From Bacteroidota bacterium (lineage in GTDB: Bacteria > Bacteroidota > Bacteroidia > UKL13-3), in the NCBI GenBank assembly GCA_027488905.1, contig JAIYAT010000035.1, forward strand, positions 62,001-126,000: a stretch of DNA of 64,000 nucleotides. Reading direction: 5' to 3'. Position 1 is the stretch's first letter, and the number at the start of each line of letters is the position of its first letter. The position numbers and the translations under genes are program-made. Positions 26,137-35,793 of the stretch are shown in pieces. The notes below the pieces were generated by a model, which did no database searches, was not told the DNA's origin, and was given only the letters and a program-made list of their open reading frames with translations.

Positions 26137-27480
26137 ATGGGAAAGAAGTTATTATTAGCAAATGATCACGTTCCTGGTATCAAGGGATTTGAAGTATACC
26201 GTGCAAATGGTGGATATAAGTCTGTAGAAAAGGCTGTTAAAACTATGAGTCCAGATGCAGTTGTAGAAGAAGTTAAAAAGTCTGGCTTAAGAGGTAGAGG
26301 TGGGGCAGGTTTTCCTACTGGAATGAAATGGAGCTTTTTGGCAAAACCAGAAGGTGTTGCACGTTACTTGGTTTGTAATGCAGACGAATCTGAGCCGGGT
26401 ACTTTTAAAGACCGCTATTTAATGTCTCGTATTCCGCATATTTTAGTGGAAGGCATGATTACTTCTGGATTTGCCTTAGGAGCAACAGCAGGTTATATTT
26501 ACATAAGAGGAGAGTATTTTTATATCGTTTCCATTTTAGAAAAAGCGATTGAAGAAGCTTATGCCAATGGATTTTTAGGCAAAAATATTTTAGGTTCAGG
26601 CTTTAATTATGACCTTTATGTGCATGTAGGCGCTGGTGCTTATATCTGTGGGGAAGAAACCGCATTATTGGAAAGTTTAGAAGGTAAACGAGGCAACCCA
26701 AGAATTAAGCCGCCATTTCCAGCGATTGCAGGTTTGTATGGCTGCCCAACGGTGGTGAACAATGTTGAAACAATCGCTGCGGTTGTTCCAATTATCAATG
26801 ATGGAGGAGAGGCTTATGCTGCAGTGGGTATTGGAAAATCGGCTGGAACAAAATTAATTTCCGCTTCAGGACACATCAATAAACCGGGTGTGTATGAAAT
26901 TGAAATGGGCATTACAGTAGAAGATTTCATTTATAGTGATGAATATTGTGGAGGAATTAAGAACGGTAAAAAATTGAAGGCTGTTGTTGCTGGAGGTTCA
27001 TCTGTACCTATTCTTCCTGCAGATAAAATATTAACTACACCATCTGGCGAAAAACGATTAATGAGTTACGAAAGCCTTGCGGATGGCGGATTTGCAAGTG
27101 GTACTATGCTTGGATCTGGTGGTTTTATTGTAATGGATGAAACCGCATCTGTGGTAGAAAACCTGCATACTTTTGCTAGGTTTTACCATCATGAAAGCTG
27201 CGGACAATGCAGTCCATGCCGCGAAGGAACAGGTTGGATGGAGAAAATTTTACATAAGATTTTGGATGGACATGGAACCGTGGAAGACATCGAATTACTT
27301 TGGGAAATTCAGTCAAAAATTGAAGGAAATACCATTTGCCCATTAGGCGATGCAGCTGCTTGGCCTGTGGCTAGTGCCATCAGACATTTCAGAAGCGAGT
27401 TTGAGGAATATGTGAAAAATCCAAACAATCTAAAAAAAGTACGTCACTACGATTCTGTAAACCAATTGGTAAGCGCATAA
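26137..27480 (+). CDS. nuoF: NADH-quinone oxidoreductase subunit F
   Basis: A 447-residue 51-kDa-family subunit that binds NADH and FMN. GLRGRGGAGFPTGMKW is the nucleotide loop, YICGEETALLESLEG the FMN region, and SCGQCSPCREGTGW with a distant ICPLGDAA the [4Fe-4S] ligands. It follows nuoE by 6 bases and precedes nuoG by 12. Together these genes form the electron-input module. Confidence 0.97.
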   Translation: MGKKLLLANDHVPGIKGFEVYRANGGYKSVEKAVKTMSPDAVVEEVKKSGLRGRGGAGFPTGMKWSFLAKPEGVARYLVCNADESEPGTFKDRYLMSRIPHILVEGMITSGFALGATAGYIYIRGEYFYIVSILEKAIEEAYANGFLGKNILGSGFNYDLYVHVGAGAYICGEETALLESLEGKRGNPRIKPPFPAIAGLYGCPTVVNNVETIAAVVPIINDGGEAYAAVGIGKSAGTKLISASGHINKPGVYEIEMGITVEDFIYSDEYCGGIKNGKKLKAVVAGGSSVPILPADKILTTPSGEKRLMSYESLADGGFASGTMLGSGGFIVMDETASVVENLHTFARFYHHESCGQCSPCREGTGWMEKILHKILDGHGTVEDIELLWEIQSKIEGNTICPLGDAAAWPVASAIRHFRSEFEEYVKNPNNLKKVRHYDSVNQLVSA

Positions 27481-27492
27481 AATTGATTATAA

Positions 27493-28476
27493 ATGGCTAA
27501 AGTAACAATAGACGGAAAAACAATAGAGGTAGCAGATGGTACAACCATTTTGCAAGCTGCAAGAATGATTGGTCCGGATGTGGCACCACCCACCATGTGC
27601 TACCATAGCAAGTTAAAAACAAGTGGTGGCTATTGTCGCACCTGTTTGGTTGAGGTAACCAAAGGTTCTGAGAAAGATCCTCGTCCTATGCCTAAGTTGG
27701 TGGCTTCTTGCCGAACCAATGTAATGGACGGAATGGAAGTTGGTAACCTAACTTCTCCAAAAGTAATTGAAGCTAGAAAAGGTGTAGTTGAATTCTTATT
27801 GTTGAACCACCCTTTAGATTGCCCTATTTGCGATCAAGCTGGTGAATGCCATTTGCAAGATTTAGGATACGAGCACGGTTCAGCAAAAACCAGAACTGAT
27901 TTTGAAAGAAGAACTTTTGAGAAGATTAGTCTTGGAGATAAGATTCAATTACACATGACACGTTGCATACTTTGCTACCGTTGTGTTAAGGTTGCTGACC
28001 AAATCACAGACAATAGGGTTCATGGCGTTTTGAACCGAGGAGACCATTCAGAAATATCTACCTATATTGAAAATGTAATTGACAATGATTTCTCTGGAAA
28101 TGTCATTGATGTTTGTCCAGTTGGCGCATTAACAGATAAAACCTTTAGATTTAAAAGTCGTGTTTGGTTCACAAAACCAGTATGTGCGCACAGAAACTGT
28201 GATAAATGCAGTGGGAAGGTTCATCTTTGGTACAAAGGAGAAGAAGTATTAAGAGTAACAGGTAGAAAAGACCAATGGGGTGAAGTGGAAGAGTTCATCT
28301 GCAATACTTGTAGGTTCGATAAAAAGAAAACCAGTGATTGGGAAATAGATGGTCCAGCGCCAGTAAACAGACATTCTGTTATCTCTGCAAACCATTATCA
28401 AGTTTTGAAAAAAGGTTCAGAGTTTAAATTAAATGATGTTAAACCATTATCAATTACAGAAGGAGAAGGCTCATGA
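27493..28476 (+). CDS. nuoG: NADH-quinone oxidoreductase subunit G, short form
   Basis: A 327-residue NuoG that keeps only the iron-sulfur part. [2Fe-2S] ligands are Cys36, Cys48, Cys51 and Cys73. The His-plus-three-Cys site is in LNHPLDCPICDQAGEC (His106, Cys110, Cys113, Cys119). A further [4Fe-4S] site has Cys158, Cys161, Cys164 and Cys208, and extra cysteines follow at 231, 236 and 239. The large molybdopterin-oxidoreductase-like domain of E. coli NuoG (about 900 residues) is absent. The stop overlaps the nuoH start by 4 bases, so this is a genuine short gene and not a frameshift. I recall short NuoG as usual in Bacteroidota. Confidence 0.94.
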   Translation: MAKVTIDGKTIEVADGTTILQAARMIGPDVAPPTMCYHSKLKTSGGYCRTCLVEVTKGSEKDPRPMPKLVASCRTNVMDGMEVGNLTSPKVIEARKGVVEFLLLNHPLDCPICDQAGECHLQDLGYEHGSAKTRTDFERRTFEKISLGDKIQLHMTRCILCYRCVKVADQITDNRVHGVLNRGDHSEISTYIENVIDNDFSGNVIDVCPVGALTDKTFRFKSRVWFTKPVCAHRNCDKCSGKVHLWYKGEEVLRVTGRKDQWGEVEEFICNTCRFDKKKTSDWEIDGPAPVNRHSVISANHYQVLKKGSEFKLNDVKPLSITEGEGS

Positions 28477-29504
28477 GTGTTTTATTGTTTAAAGTGATTT
28501 TGATCGTCCTTATTTTCCTAATAAGTTTAGGACTTGCAGCATACGCTACCTATGGTGAAAGAAAGGTTGCGGCTTTCTTGCAAGATAGGATTGGTCCAGA
28601 TAGAGCAGGTCCATTTGGTTTATTACAACCAATAGCGGATGGCGTTAAGATGTTCTTGAAGGAAGAGATTATTCCAACTGTTTCTGATAAATTTCTATTC
28701 ATTTTAGGGCCAAGTTTATTTATGGTTACAGCCTTAATGACTTCTGCTGTTATTCCTTGGGGAACCCCAATGGAGTTTGGAGGAGTTAGTTATCCATTGC
28801 AGGTTGCCGATATTAATATCGGAATTTTGTATGTATTAGGGGTTGTTTCTTTAGGTATTTATGGCATTATGTTAGGAGGTTGGTCCTCCAATAATAAATA
28901 CGCATTATTAGGGGCTATTCGCGCTAGTAGTCAAATGATTAGCTATGAGTTGGCAATGGGAATGAGTGTAATCGCAGTTTTATTAATGACTGATGGTTCT
29001 TTAAGCCTAAATGTCATTGTAGAAGGGCAAAAAGGTTTGAATTGGAATGTTTTTTACCAACCTGTTGCTGCCTTAATTTTTATCATTACAGCTTTTGCAG
29101 AATGTAATAGAACACCTTTTGATTTACCTGAATCAGAATCTGAATTAATTGGAGGATATCATACGGAGTATTCTTCAATGAAATTAGGGTTATACCTTTT
29201 TGCGGAATATGTAAATATGTTTATTTCATCTGCAGTTATTTCTTCCTTGTTTTTTGGAGGTTACAACTTCCCAGGACTAGAATATTTGCAAACTGTTCTA
29301 CCTACTAATTTGGTAAGCTTAATAAGTTTTGGAGTGTTTTTTGGTAAAATTCTCTTTTTTATATTTTTCTTCATGTGGGTTAGGTGGACAATCCCAAGGT
29401 TCCGTTATGATCAATTAATGCGTTTAGGTTGGCAGGTATTAATGCCATTAGCCATTATTAATGTATTAATTACAGGCGCTGTAATTACTTTTTTTGGAAA
29501 TTAA
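28473..29504 (+). CDS. nuoH: NADH-quinone oxidoreductase subunit H
   Basis: A 343-residue membrane subunit with eight predicted helices that joins the membrane arm to the quinone site. Hallmarks are GERKVAAFLQDRIGPDRAGP, LQPIADGVKMFLKE, and ECNRTPFDLPESESELIGGY. It overlaps nuoG by 4 bases. Confidence 0.96.
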   Translation: MSVLLFKVILIVLIFLISLGLAAYATYGERKVAAFLQDRIGPDRAGPFGLLQPIADGVKMFLKEEIIPTVSDKFLFILGPSLFMVTALMTSAVIPWGTPMEFGGVSYPLQVADINIGILYVLGVVSLGIYGIMLGGWSSNNKYALLGAIRASSQMISYELAMGMSVIAVLLMTDGSLSLNVIVEGQKGLNWNVFYQPVAALIFIITAFAECNRTPFDLPESESELIGGYHTEYSSMKLGLYLFAEYVNMFISSAVISSLFFGGYNFPGLEYLQTVLPTNLVSLISFGVFFGKILFFIFFFMWVRWTIPRFRYDQLMRLGWQVLMPLAIINVLITGAVITFFGN

Positions 29505-29528
29505 TAGCCTAAATAAAGTTCAAAAATT

Positions 29529-30062
29529 ATGCAATTAACTAATCGTTCGAAAGTAGTGGTGAAAAAGGAGATGAGCTTTGTTGAAAAGCTTTATCTGCCT
29601 GCAATCTTCAGTGGATTAGCCATCACAATAAAACATCTCTTTAGGAAAAAGGCAACTTTACGGTATCCTGAGGTAACAAGAGAATTTGCACCTGTTTATA
29701 GAGGAATGCATGTCTTAAAAAGAGATGAGCAAGGAAGAGAAAATTGCACAGCCTGCGGATTATGTGCTGTTGCATGCCCTGCAGAAGCAATTACTATGGA
29801 TGCTGCCGAGCGAAACAAAGGGGAAGAGAACTTGTATAGGGAAGAAAAATATGCAGCCAAATATGAAATTAATATGTTACGCTGCATATATTGCGGACTC
29901 TGCGAGGAAGCCTGTCCTAAAGATGCAATTTATCTAACGGATAGAATTGTTCATTCAGAATATACCCGCGGAAAATTTGTATTTGGAAAGGATGTTTTGG
30001 TAGAAAAAGTAGATGAGCGGATAGATATTTCCAAAAGAAAAAAATCTTATAAAATCGATTAA
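29529..30062 (+). CDS. nuoI: NADH-quinone oxidoreductase subunit I
   Basis: A 177-residue subunit with two [4Fe-4S] clusters of ferredoxin type, seen in CTACGLCAVACP and CIYCGLCEEACP. It relays electrons to NuoB. The N-terminal part (IFSGLAITIKHLFRKKATLRYPE) is the expected membrane-facing helix. Confidence 0.95.
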   Translation: MQLTNRSKVVVKKEMSFVEKLYLPAIFSGLAITIKHLFRKKATLRYPEVTREFAPVYRGMHVLKRDEQGRENCTACGLCAVACPAEAITMDAAERNKGEENLYREEKYAAKYEINMLRCIYCGLCEEACPKDAIYLTDRIVHSEYTRGKFVFGKDVLVEKVDERIDISKRKKSYKID

Positions 30063-30084
30063 CCAATTAAGCTAACCCTGACAG

Positions 30085-30588
30085 ATGACAAGTGATATTG
30101 TATTTTTTTTATTAGCTGCCGTTTCGGTTTTTACAGCATTGATGGTGGTTTTCTCTAAAAGCCCAATCTATAGTGTAATGTGGCTAATTGCATGTTTTTT
30201 TTCGATAGCTGGACATTATGTTATGTTGAATGCGCAATTCCTTGCAATCGTTCATATTATTGTATATGCAGGAGCTATTATGGTTTTAATGCTATTTACA
30301 GTAATGCTATTGAACCTAAACAAAGAATCAGAACCTCATAAATCAATTTTTACAAAAGCAACAGCAGTTATTACTGGAGGTATGTTGTTTTTAGTATTAT
30401 TGGCTGCAATGCGTTCAACCCAACTTGGCGCATATGAAGCACCAGTTACTACCGATGTTGGATTTGTGCAAAAAGTAGGTATGAAATTATTTACAGATTA
30501 CATGCTGCCTTTTGAAATGACCTCTGTGCTGTTTATTGCAGCAATGATTGGTTCTGTAGTATTAGCAAAAAAGGAGAGAAATTTATGA
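30085..30588 (+). CDS. nuoJ: NADH-quinone oxidoreductase subunit J
   Basis: A 167-residue membrane subunit with five helices. [24 protein letters not shown] is the conserved third helix. Its stop overlaps nuoK by 4 bases. NuoJ, K, A and H form the base of the membrane arm. Confidence 0.95.
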   Translation: MTSDIVFFLLAAVSVFTALMVVFSKSPIYSVMWLIACFFSIAGHYVMLNAQFLAIVHIIVYAGAIMVLMLFTVMLLNLNKESEPHKSIFTKATAVITGGMLFLVLLAAMRSTQLGAYEAPVTTDVGFVQKVGMKLFTDYMLPFEMTSVLFIAAMIGSVVLAKKERNL

Positions 30589-30908
30589 AAGAAGTAATTA
30601 CAAATACGCCACCACAGAATTGGTATCTTGTGCTAAGCACTTTGCTTTTTTCTATTGGTGTGATGGGGGTGCTATTAAGAAGAAATGCAATTATTATTTT
30701 AATGTGCATTGAATTGATGCTTAATTCAGTAAACCTCCTACTCGTTAGCTTTTCGGCTTACGCAGGCAACACAGATGGACAAGTTTTTGTGTTTTTTATT
30801 ATGGTGGTAGCTGCAGCAGAAGTTGCGGTTGGCTTAGCTTTACTTGTGAGTATTTATAGAAATCTTGGAAGCACAGATATTGATGTGTTGAGCAAATTAA
30901 AGGGATAG
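30585..30908 (+). CDS. nuoK: NADH-quinone oxidoreductase subunit K
   Basis: A 107-residue membrane subunit with three helices and the conserved in-membrane glutamates in [11 protein letters not shown] and [13 protein letters not shown]. Overlaps nuoJ by 4 bases. Standard size for the family. Confidence 0.96.
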   Translation: MKEVITNTPPQNWYLVLSTLLFSIGVMGVLLRRNAIIILMCIELMLNSVNLLLVSFSAYAGNTDGQVFVFFIMVVAAAEVAVGLALLVSIYRNLGSTDIDVLSKLKG

Positions 30909-30912
30909 GAGG
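30907..30912 (+). promoter_or_regulatory. Perfect Shine-Dalgarno sequence before nuoL
   Basis: AGGAGG lies 8 bases upstream of the nuoL ATG at 30921 and overlaps the nuoK stop. Such strong sites are uncommon in Bacteroidota, where most genes here have only A-rich leaders. It may boost expression of the large antiporter-like subunit. Confidence 0.6.
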
Positions 30913-30920
30913 AAAAAGTA

Positions 30921-32840
30921 ATGGAACAATTTATTCAACCAATAAATCTAATAGGACCTTCTTTATTAGTGCCACTTTTGCCCTTATTGGGCTTTATTCT
31001 CCTAACCTTTTTTGGGAAACAATTAAAAACTTTTGGACCTTGGATTGCTAGCCTTTTGGTGCTAGGGTCATTTGTTTTATCAGTTTATATTTTTAGTAGC
31101 TTAGGAAACGAAAATAACCTTGATTACGACTTGTTTACTTGGTTAAGATGGGGCGACGTAAGCTTAAACTTTGGAATTTTGATTGATCCTTTAAGTTTAA
31201 TTATGTTATTAGTCGTTACAGGAATAGGCTTTTTGATTCATCTCTATTCCATTGGTTACATGCATCATGATGAAGGTTTTGTAAGATTTTTCGCTTATTT
31301 AAATCTGTTTATATTTTTCATGCTGTTGCTTGTAATGGGTAATAGCTATTTAGTCATGTTTATTGGTTGGGAAGGGGTAGGATTATGTTCTTACCTATTA
31401 ATAGGTTTTTGGTTCACCAATGATGCTTATAACGATGCTGCAAAAAAGGCATTTATCATGAATAGAATTGGCGACTTAGGTTTCCTTTTAGGAATGTTTT
31501 TAATGCTGTTTTACCTTGGTGGTTTAGATTATGCAACTGTTTTAGGAAGTGCATCTTCAATGGAAAAAGGAGCACCAATACTTGTGGCCATTACTCTTTT
31601 AATGTTTGTAGGTGCAATGGGTAAAAGTGCTCAGATTCCACTTTACACCTGGTTGCCCGATGCAATGGCTGGCCCAACTCCAGTTTCAGCTTTAATTCAC
31701 GCTGCAACAATGGTTACTGCGGGTATTTACATGATAGTGCGTTCAAATATTCTATACAGTTTAGCCCCATTCACCCTTGAAATTGTAATGTGGGTGGGTG
31801 TCGCAACTTCCTTGTTTGCAGCAATTATTGGAATCAAACAAAACGATATTAAGAAAGTCTTGGCCTATTCTACAGTTTCTCAATTAGGTTTAATGTTCGC
31901 TGCACTAGGATTAGGTGCCTATACTTCGGGCATGTTTCATGTTGTTACGCATGCTTTCTTTAAAGCATTATTGTTTTTAGGAGCAGGAAGTGTAATTCAT
32001 GCGATGGGCGGAGAACAAGACATGCGCAGAATGGGAGGTTTATGGAAATATATTAGGCTAACAGCAATTACCTTTCTAATTGGAACATTAGCGATATCCG
32101 GAATTTTCCCTTTTGCTGGTTTCTTCTCAAAAGATGAAATTCTTGCCGCTGCATTTCACCATAAAATAGTTTGGGTTTTGTTGAGTGTGAGTTCAATGAT
32201 TACAGCATTTTATATGTTTAGACTTTTCTTCTTAACCTTCTTTACAACGTTTAGAGGTACTGAAGAAGAAAAACATCATTTACACGAATCTCCTTGGACG
32301 ATGACATTGCCATTGGCTGTTTTAGCTTTATTTGCTATTGGTGCTGGGTTTTTAGGAATGCCTTCTGTTATGCATATGCCACATTGGTTTAATGGCTTTC
32401 TTGCCCCAGTGGTTGAAACCTCAAAAACAATTTTAGGAGAATCACATCATGTAGATCATAGCACTGAAATTATGCTCATGTTGGTTGCAACGGCATTAGC
32501 TATTTCTAGTATCGTCATTGCTTATGTGTTCTATATTAGTAAGAAATCTATTCCAGAATCAGATGAAGAAACAAAAGGTTTTGCCAAATGGGTTTCAAAT
32601 AAATTTTATATTGATGAATTATATGATAGGGTAATCGTAAAGCCCGTAATGGTATTGAGCGATATCTTTCATGTTGTAGTGGATAAGCTAATAATCGACT
32701 TATTTGTGAACGCAAGTGCATGGATGGTTGGCTTTACTGGCAGAACGCTTCGTTTGGTTCAAACCGGAAACACTGGATTTTATATTTTTGTAATGGTGAT
32801 TGCAATGATGGTTTTACTTTTAATTCAATTGGTACAATAA
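30921..32840 (+). CDS. nuoL: NADH-quinone oxidoreductase subunit L
   Basis: A 639-residue Mrp-antiporter-like proton channel subunit. WEGVGLCSYLLIGFW, AMGKSAQIPLYTWLPDAMAG and PTPVSALIHAATMVTAGIYM are diagnostic; a long C-terminal lateral-helix region follows. Its stop overlaps the nuoM start by one base. Confidence 0.97.
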   Translation: MEQFIQPINLIGPSLLVPLLPLLGFILLTFFGKQLKTFGPWIASLLVLGSFVLSVYIFSSLGNENNLDYDLFTWLRWGDVSLNFGILIDPLSLIMLLVVTGIGFLIHLYSIGYMHHDEGFVRFFAYLNLFIFFMLLLVMGNSYLVMFIGWEGVGLCSYLLIGFWFTNDAYNDAAKKAFIMNRIGDLGFLLGMFLMLFYLGGLDYATVLGSASSMEKGAPILVAITLLMFVGAMGKSAQIPLYTWLPDAMAGPTPVSALIHAATMVTAGIYMIVRSNILYSLAPFTLEIVMWVGVATSLFAAIIGIKQNDIKKVLAYSTVSQLGLMFAALGLGAYTSGMFHVVTHAFFKALLFLGAGSVIHAMGGEQDMRRMGGLWKYIRLTAITFLIGTLAISGIFPFAGFFSKDEILAAAFHHKIVWVLLSVSSMITAFYMFRLFFLTFFTTFRGTEEEKHHLHESPWTMTLPLAVLALFAIGAGFLGMPSVMHMPHWFNGFLAPVVETSKTILGESHHVDHSTEIMLMLVATALAISSIVIAYVFYISKKSIPESDEETKGFAKWVSNKFYIDELYDRVIVKPVMVLSDIFHVVVDKLIIDLFVNASAWMVGFTGRTLRLVQTGNTGFYIFVMVIAMMVLLLIQLVQ

Positions 32841-34273
32841 TGCTAAGCCTACTTTTACTTTTAATTCCGCTTACTTTCTCCATTGTAATTTGGTTTACAA
32901 AAGGGATGGTAAGCCGCGCTGCTGCGCTTGTAGGAACTATTATTCAACTTGCCTTTACTGCCTACTGTTATAATGTATTTCTTGAAGCAGGAAATAAACC
33001 TTTTGAGTACATTTATCAAATGGCTGTGAAACCTAATTTGGTGTTCCATTTTTCAATGGATGGTATCAGTATGTTAATGGTTTTATTAACCAATTTATTG
33101 CTGCCATTGATTGTTTTAGCTGGATTCTCAAGGTACACTGATAAGGCTAATGTTTTTTATAGCTTAATGTTGCTCATGCAAATGGCTTTAAATGGAGTCT
33201 TTATCTCATTTGATGCCTTCGGATATTATATTTTTTGGGAGTTGGCTTTAATTCCGATATACTTCATTGCATTTATTTGGGGAGGGCAGGATAGGGCTGC
33301 TGTTACCTTGAAATTCTTTATTTATACCCTAGCTGGAAGTTTGTTAATGCTATTTGGATTTATCTACCTATACACTTATTCTCCTCAAAATTCTTTGGAT
33401 TGGGAAGTATTAAGGGCTAATCCAATTTGCAGTTGCGAGCAAGGTTGGATTTTTTGGATGCTTTTTGCAGCATTTGCAATTAAAATTCCAATTGTGCCAT
33501 TTCATACTTGGCAACCTGATACCTATAAAACGGCTCCAACCCAAGGTACTATGTTGTTATCAGGTATTATGCTTAAAATGGGTACTTACAGTTTAATAAG
33601 ATGGTTGCTCCCAATTGTTCCAGACGGATTTAAAGAATGGCAATATGTTGCAATTACGCTATCTGTGATTGGAGTAGTTTATGCTTCTGTTATTGCCATC
33701 ATGCAACGCGACATAAAAAAGTTATTGGCCTATTCTTCTATTGCTCACGTTGGATTAATATCGGCAGGTGTGTTTACTATGAGCAGAGTAGGATTACAAG
33801 GTAGTTTAGTGCAAATGTTCGCTCATGGTGTAAATGTAGTTGGATTGTTTTTCTGTGCCGAAATAATTATGAACAGAACCGGAAGCAATCAAGTTGAAGG
33901 AATTGGAGGCATTAGAAAGATTGCTCCTAGGTTTGCTGGTTGGTTTTTGGTAATAGTTTTAGCCTCTGTTGCCTTGCCGCTTACCAATGGTTTTGTTGGA
34001 GAGTTCATGCTATTATATAGCGTATATGGATACAATACATGGCTAAGTGTGTTTGCAGGTCTGACCATTATTTTGGGTGCAGTTTATATGTTTAGGATGT
34101 ATCAAAAGGTAGTCTTGGGTGAACCAATGCTAGAAAATATGCAGTTTGAAGACCTAAAATGGAATGAGCAATTAGTCCTTGGCATTATTGGAATTTTAAT
34201 TTTTGCTTTGGGTGTTTATCCTGAACCAATTTTTGAGCTTACCGAACCCGTTTTAAAAACATTAACTCCTTAA
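32840..34273 (+). CDS. nuoM: NADH-quinone oxidoreductase subunit M
   Basis: A 477-residue antiporter-like proton channel subunit. Key segments are FWELALIPIYFIAFIWGG, KIPIVPFHTWQPDTYKTAP and KLLAYSSIAHVGLISAGVF. I chose the ATG at 32840, which overlaps the nuoL stop by one base; a longer frame from 32720 only shadows the end of nuoL. Confidence 0.96.
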   Translation: MLSLLLLLIPLTFSIVIWFTKGMVSRAAALVGTIIQLAFTAYCYNVFLEAGNKPFEYIYQMAVKPNLVFHFSMDGISMLMVLLTNLLLPLIVLAGFSRYTDKANVFYSLMLLMQMALNGVFISFDAFGYYIFWELALIPIYFIAFIWGGQDRAAVTLKFFIYTLAGSLLMLFGFIYLYTYSPQNSLDWEVLRANPICSCEQGWIFWMLFAAFAIKIPIVPFHTWQPDTYKTAPTQGTMLLSGIMLKMGTYSLIRWLLPIVPDGFKEWQYVAITLSVIGVVYASVIAIMQRDIKKLLAYSSIAHVGLISAGVFTMSRVGLQGSLVQMFAHGVNVVGLFFCAEIIMNRTGSNQVEGIGGIRKIAPRFAGWFLVIVLASVALPLTNGFVGEFMLLYSVYGYNTWLSVFAGLTIILGAVYMFRMYQKVVLGEPMLENMQFEDLKWNEQLVLGIIGILIFALGVYPEPIFELTEPVLKTLTP

Positions 34274-34292
34274 GAAACCAAAGTAAATTCAA

Positions 34293-35669
34293 GTGAATAC
34301 ATTAATATATACCTCTGTTTTGGGATTCTTTTGCATGGTTGCAGAAATTCTCAATTTACGAAAGCTAATTGTTCCAATTGTTGTTTTGGGTTTAGCTATT
34401 ATTTTTGGTTTGAACCTATTGGACTGGAACCTTAACAAGTCGTTTTTTAATGATATGTTAAGGGTAGACAATTTTTCTGTTGCCTTTAGTGGGTTAGCAA
34501 TTTTTACTAGTTTATTGGTTTTAATTATGTCTGGTGATTATTATCAAAAAGAACAAGGCTATATCAGTGATTTTACTGCAATTCTAGTTTTTATCCTTGT
34601 GGGTGGATTAATGATGTTGTCTTTTGCAAATCTTACCATGCTATTTTTAGGGGTTGAAACACTTTCAATTGCTTTGTACGTAATGGCTGGAAGCAGAAGA
34701 TTTGATATTCGTTCCAATGAAGCTGGTTTTAAGTATTTTCTAATGGGATCATTCGCCTCTGCCTTTTTGTTATTTGGAATTGCACTCATTTTTGGAACAA
34801 GCGGCAGTTTTAATATTTACACCATTGCAGAATATACAGCAAATTCCCAAGGAAACATATCTCCTTTGTTTTATACTGGAATGGTTATGGTAATCTTTGC
34901 AATGTTGTTTAAAGTTTCTGCTGCACCTTTTCATTTTTGGGCACCTGATGTTTACGAAGGTGCTCCTGCTTTGATTACAGCCTACATGAGCACCCTTGTT
35001 AAGGTTGTTGGCTTTGCTGCTTTATATAAATTACTTACAGTTGTTTTTTATTACACCTCTGTTAAAACAGGTTTAATCTTAAATTTTGTAGCTATTGCAA
35101 CGCTAATTGTTGGCAATTTAATGGCCTTGGCACAAGATAATTTCAAAAGGCTTTTAGCTTATTCAGGTATTTCTCATGCAGGATACCTAATGCTATTAAT
35201 GATGGCTTCACATGAACTGCCTACAGGTTCACTTTTATTTTATGGTTTAGGATACGTATTAAGCACATTAGCTGCTTTTGCTATTGCAATACCAGTTTTT
35301 GAAGCTGAAGGCTCAGAAAATATTAGTGCCTTTAATGGTTTAGGAAAGAAAAATCCAATACTTGCCGCAGCATTATCCATGGCTATGCTTGGACTAGCTG
35401 GCATACCTCCATTTATAGGATTTTTGGGTAAGTACTATATCTTTACTGAATCTTTACAAGCTGGATTTTTTTATACGACACTTATTGCAATAATATGCTC
35501 AATAATAGGCGTTTACTATTATTTCAAAGTAATAATAGCCATGTATGGTAAACCTGGAAATGACCAAAAAGTAAGTGTTTCTTTTACTTATGCACTGGTT
35601 TTAGGGTTAACATTGGCTTTAAGTCTTTATTTAGGGATTAGACCAGGTGCTATTATTAACATATTTTAA
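34293..35669 (+). CDS. nuoN: NADH-quinone oxidoreductase subunit N
   Basis: A 458-residue antiporter-like proton channel subunit and last gene of the operon. Typical segments are FKVSAAPFHFWAPDVYEGAP, KRLLAYSGISHAGYLMLL and LGLAGIPPFIGFLGKYYIF. Start is a GTG at 34293; no nearby in-frame ATG would keep the first helix. Confidence 0.95.
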   Translation: MNTLIYTSVLGFFCMVAEILNLRKLIVPIVVLGLAIIFGLNLLDWNLNKSFFNDMLRVDNFSVAFSGLAIFTSLLVLIMSGDYYQKEQGYISDFTAILVFILVGGLMMLSFANLTMLFLGVETLSIALYVMAGSRRFDIRSNEAGFKYFLMGSFASAFLLFGIALIFGTSGSFNIYTIAEYTANSQGNISPLFYTGMVMVIFAMLFKVSAAPFHFWAPDVYEGAPALITAYMSTLVKVVGFAALYKLLTVVFYYTSVKTGLILNFVAIATLIVGNLMALAQDNFKRLLAYSGISHAGYLMLLMMASHELPTGSLLFYGLGYVLSTLAAFAIAIPVFEAEGSENISAFNGLGKKNPILAAALSMAMLGLAGIPPFIGFLGKYYIFTESLQAGFFYTTLIAIICSIIGVYYYFKVIIAMYGKPGNDQKVSVSFTYALVLGLTLALSLYLGIRPGAIINIF

Positions 35670-35732
35670 GCCTAATAGCGTTAAGTTTGGTATCTATTAA
35701 AATGGTAACATTAAATTAATGGTATATGCAAC

Positions 35733-35762
35733 TTGTATATTCATAAAATATGACTTTTTTTG
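35733..35762 (+). promoter_or_regulatory. Candidate promoter of the exbB-exbD-tonB operon
   Basis: TTG (35733-35735), 19 bases, then TTTTTTTG (35755-35762), one mismatch from TAnnTTTG. It gives a leader of about 27 bases before the exbB ATG at 35794. Confidence 0.45.
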
Positions 35763-35793
35763 TAACAATCTAAACATATAAATAGTTAAACAC

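Noticed and set aside
27493-28476. nuoG as a frameshifted or truncated pseudogene
   Set aside because: The stop overlaps an intact nuoH start by 4 bases and there is no leftover NuoG sequence downstream, so the short form is genuine.
32720-32840. N-terminal extension of nuoM by 40 codons
   Set aside because: It lies wholly in the end of nuoL in another frame; the start at 32840 gives the expected length and first helix.
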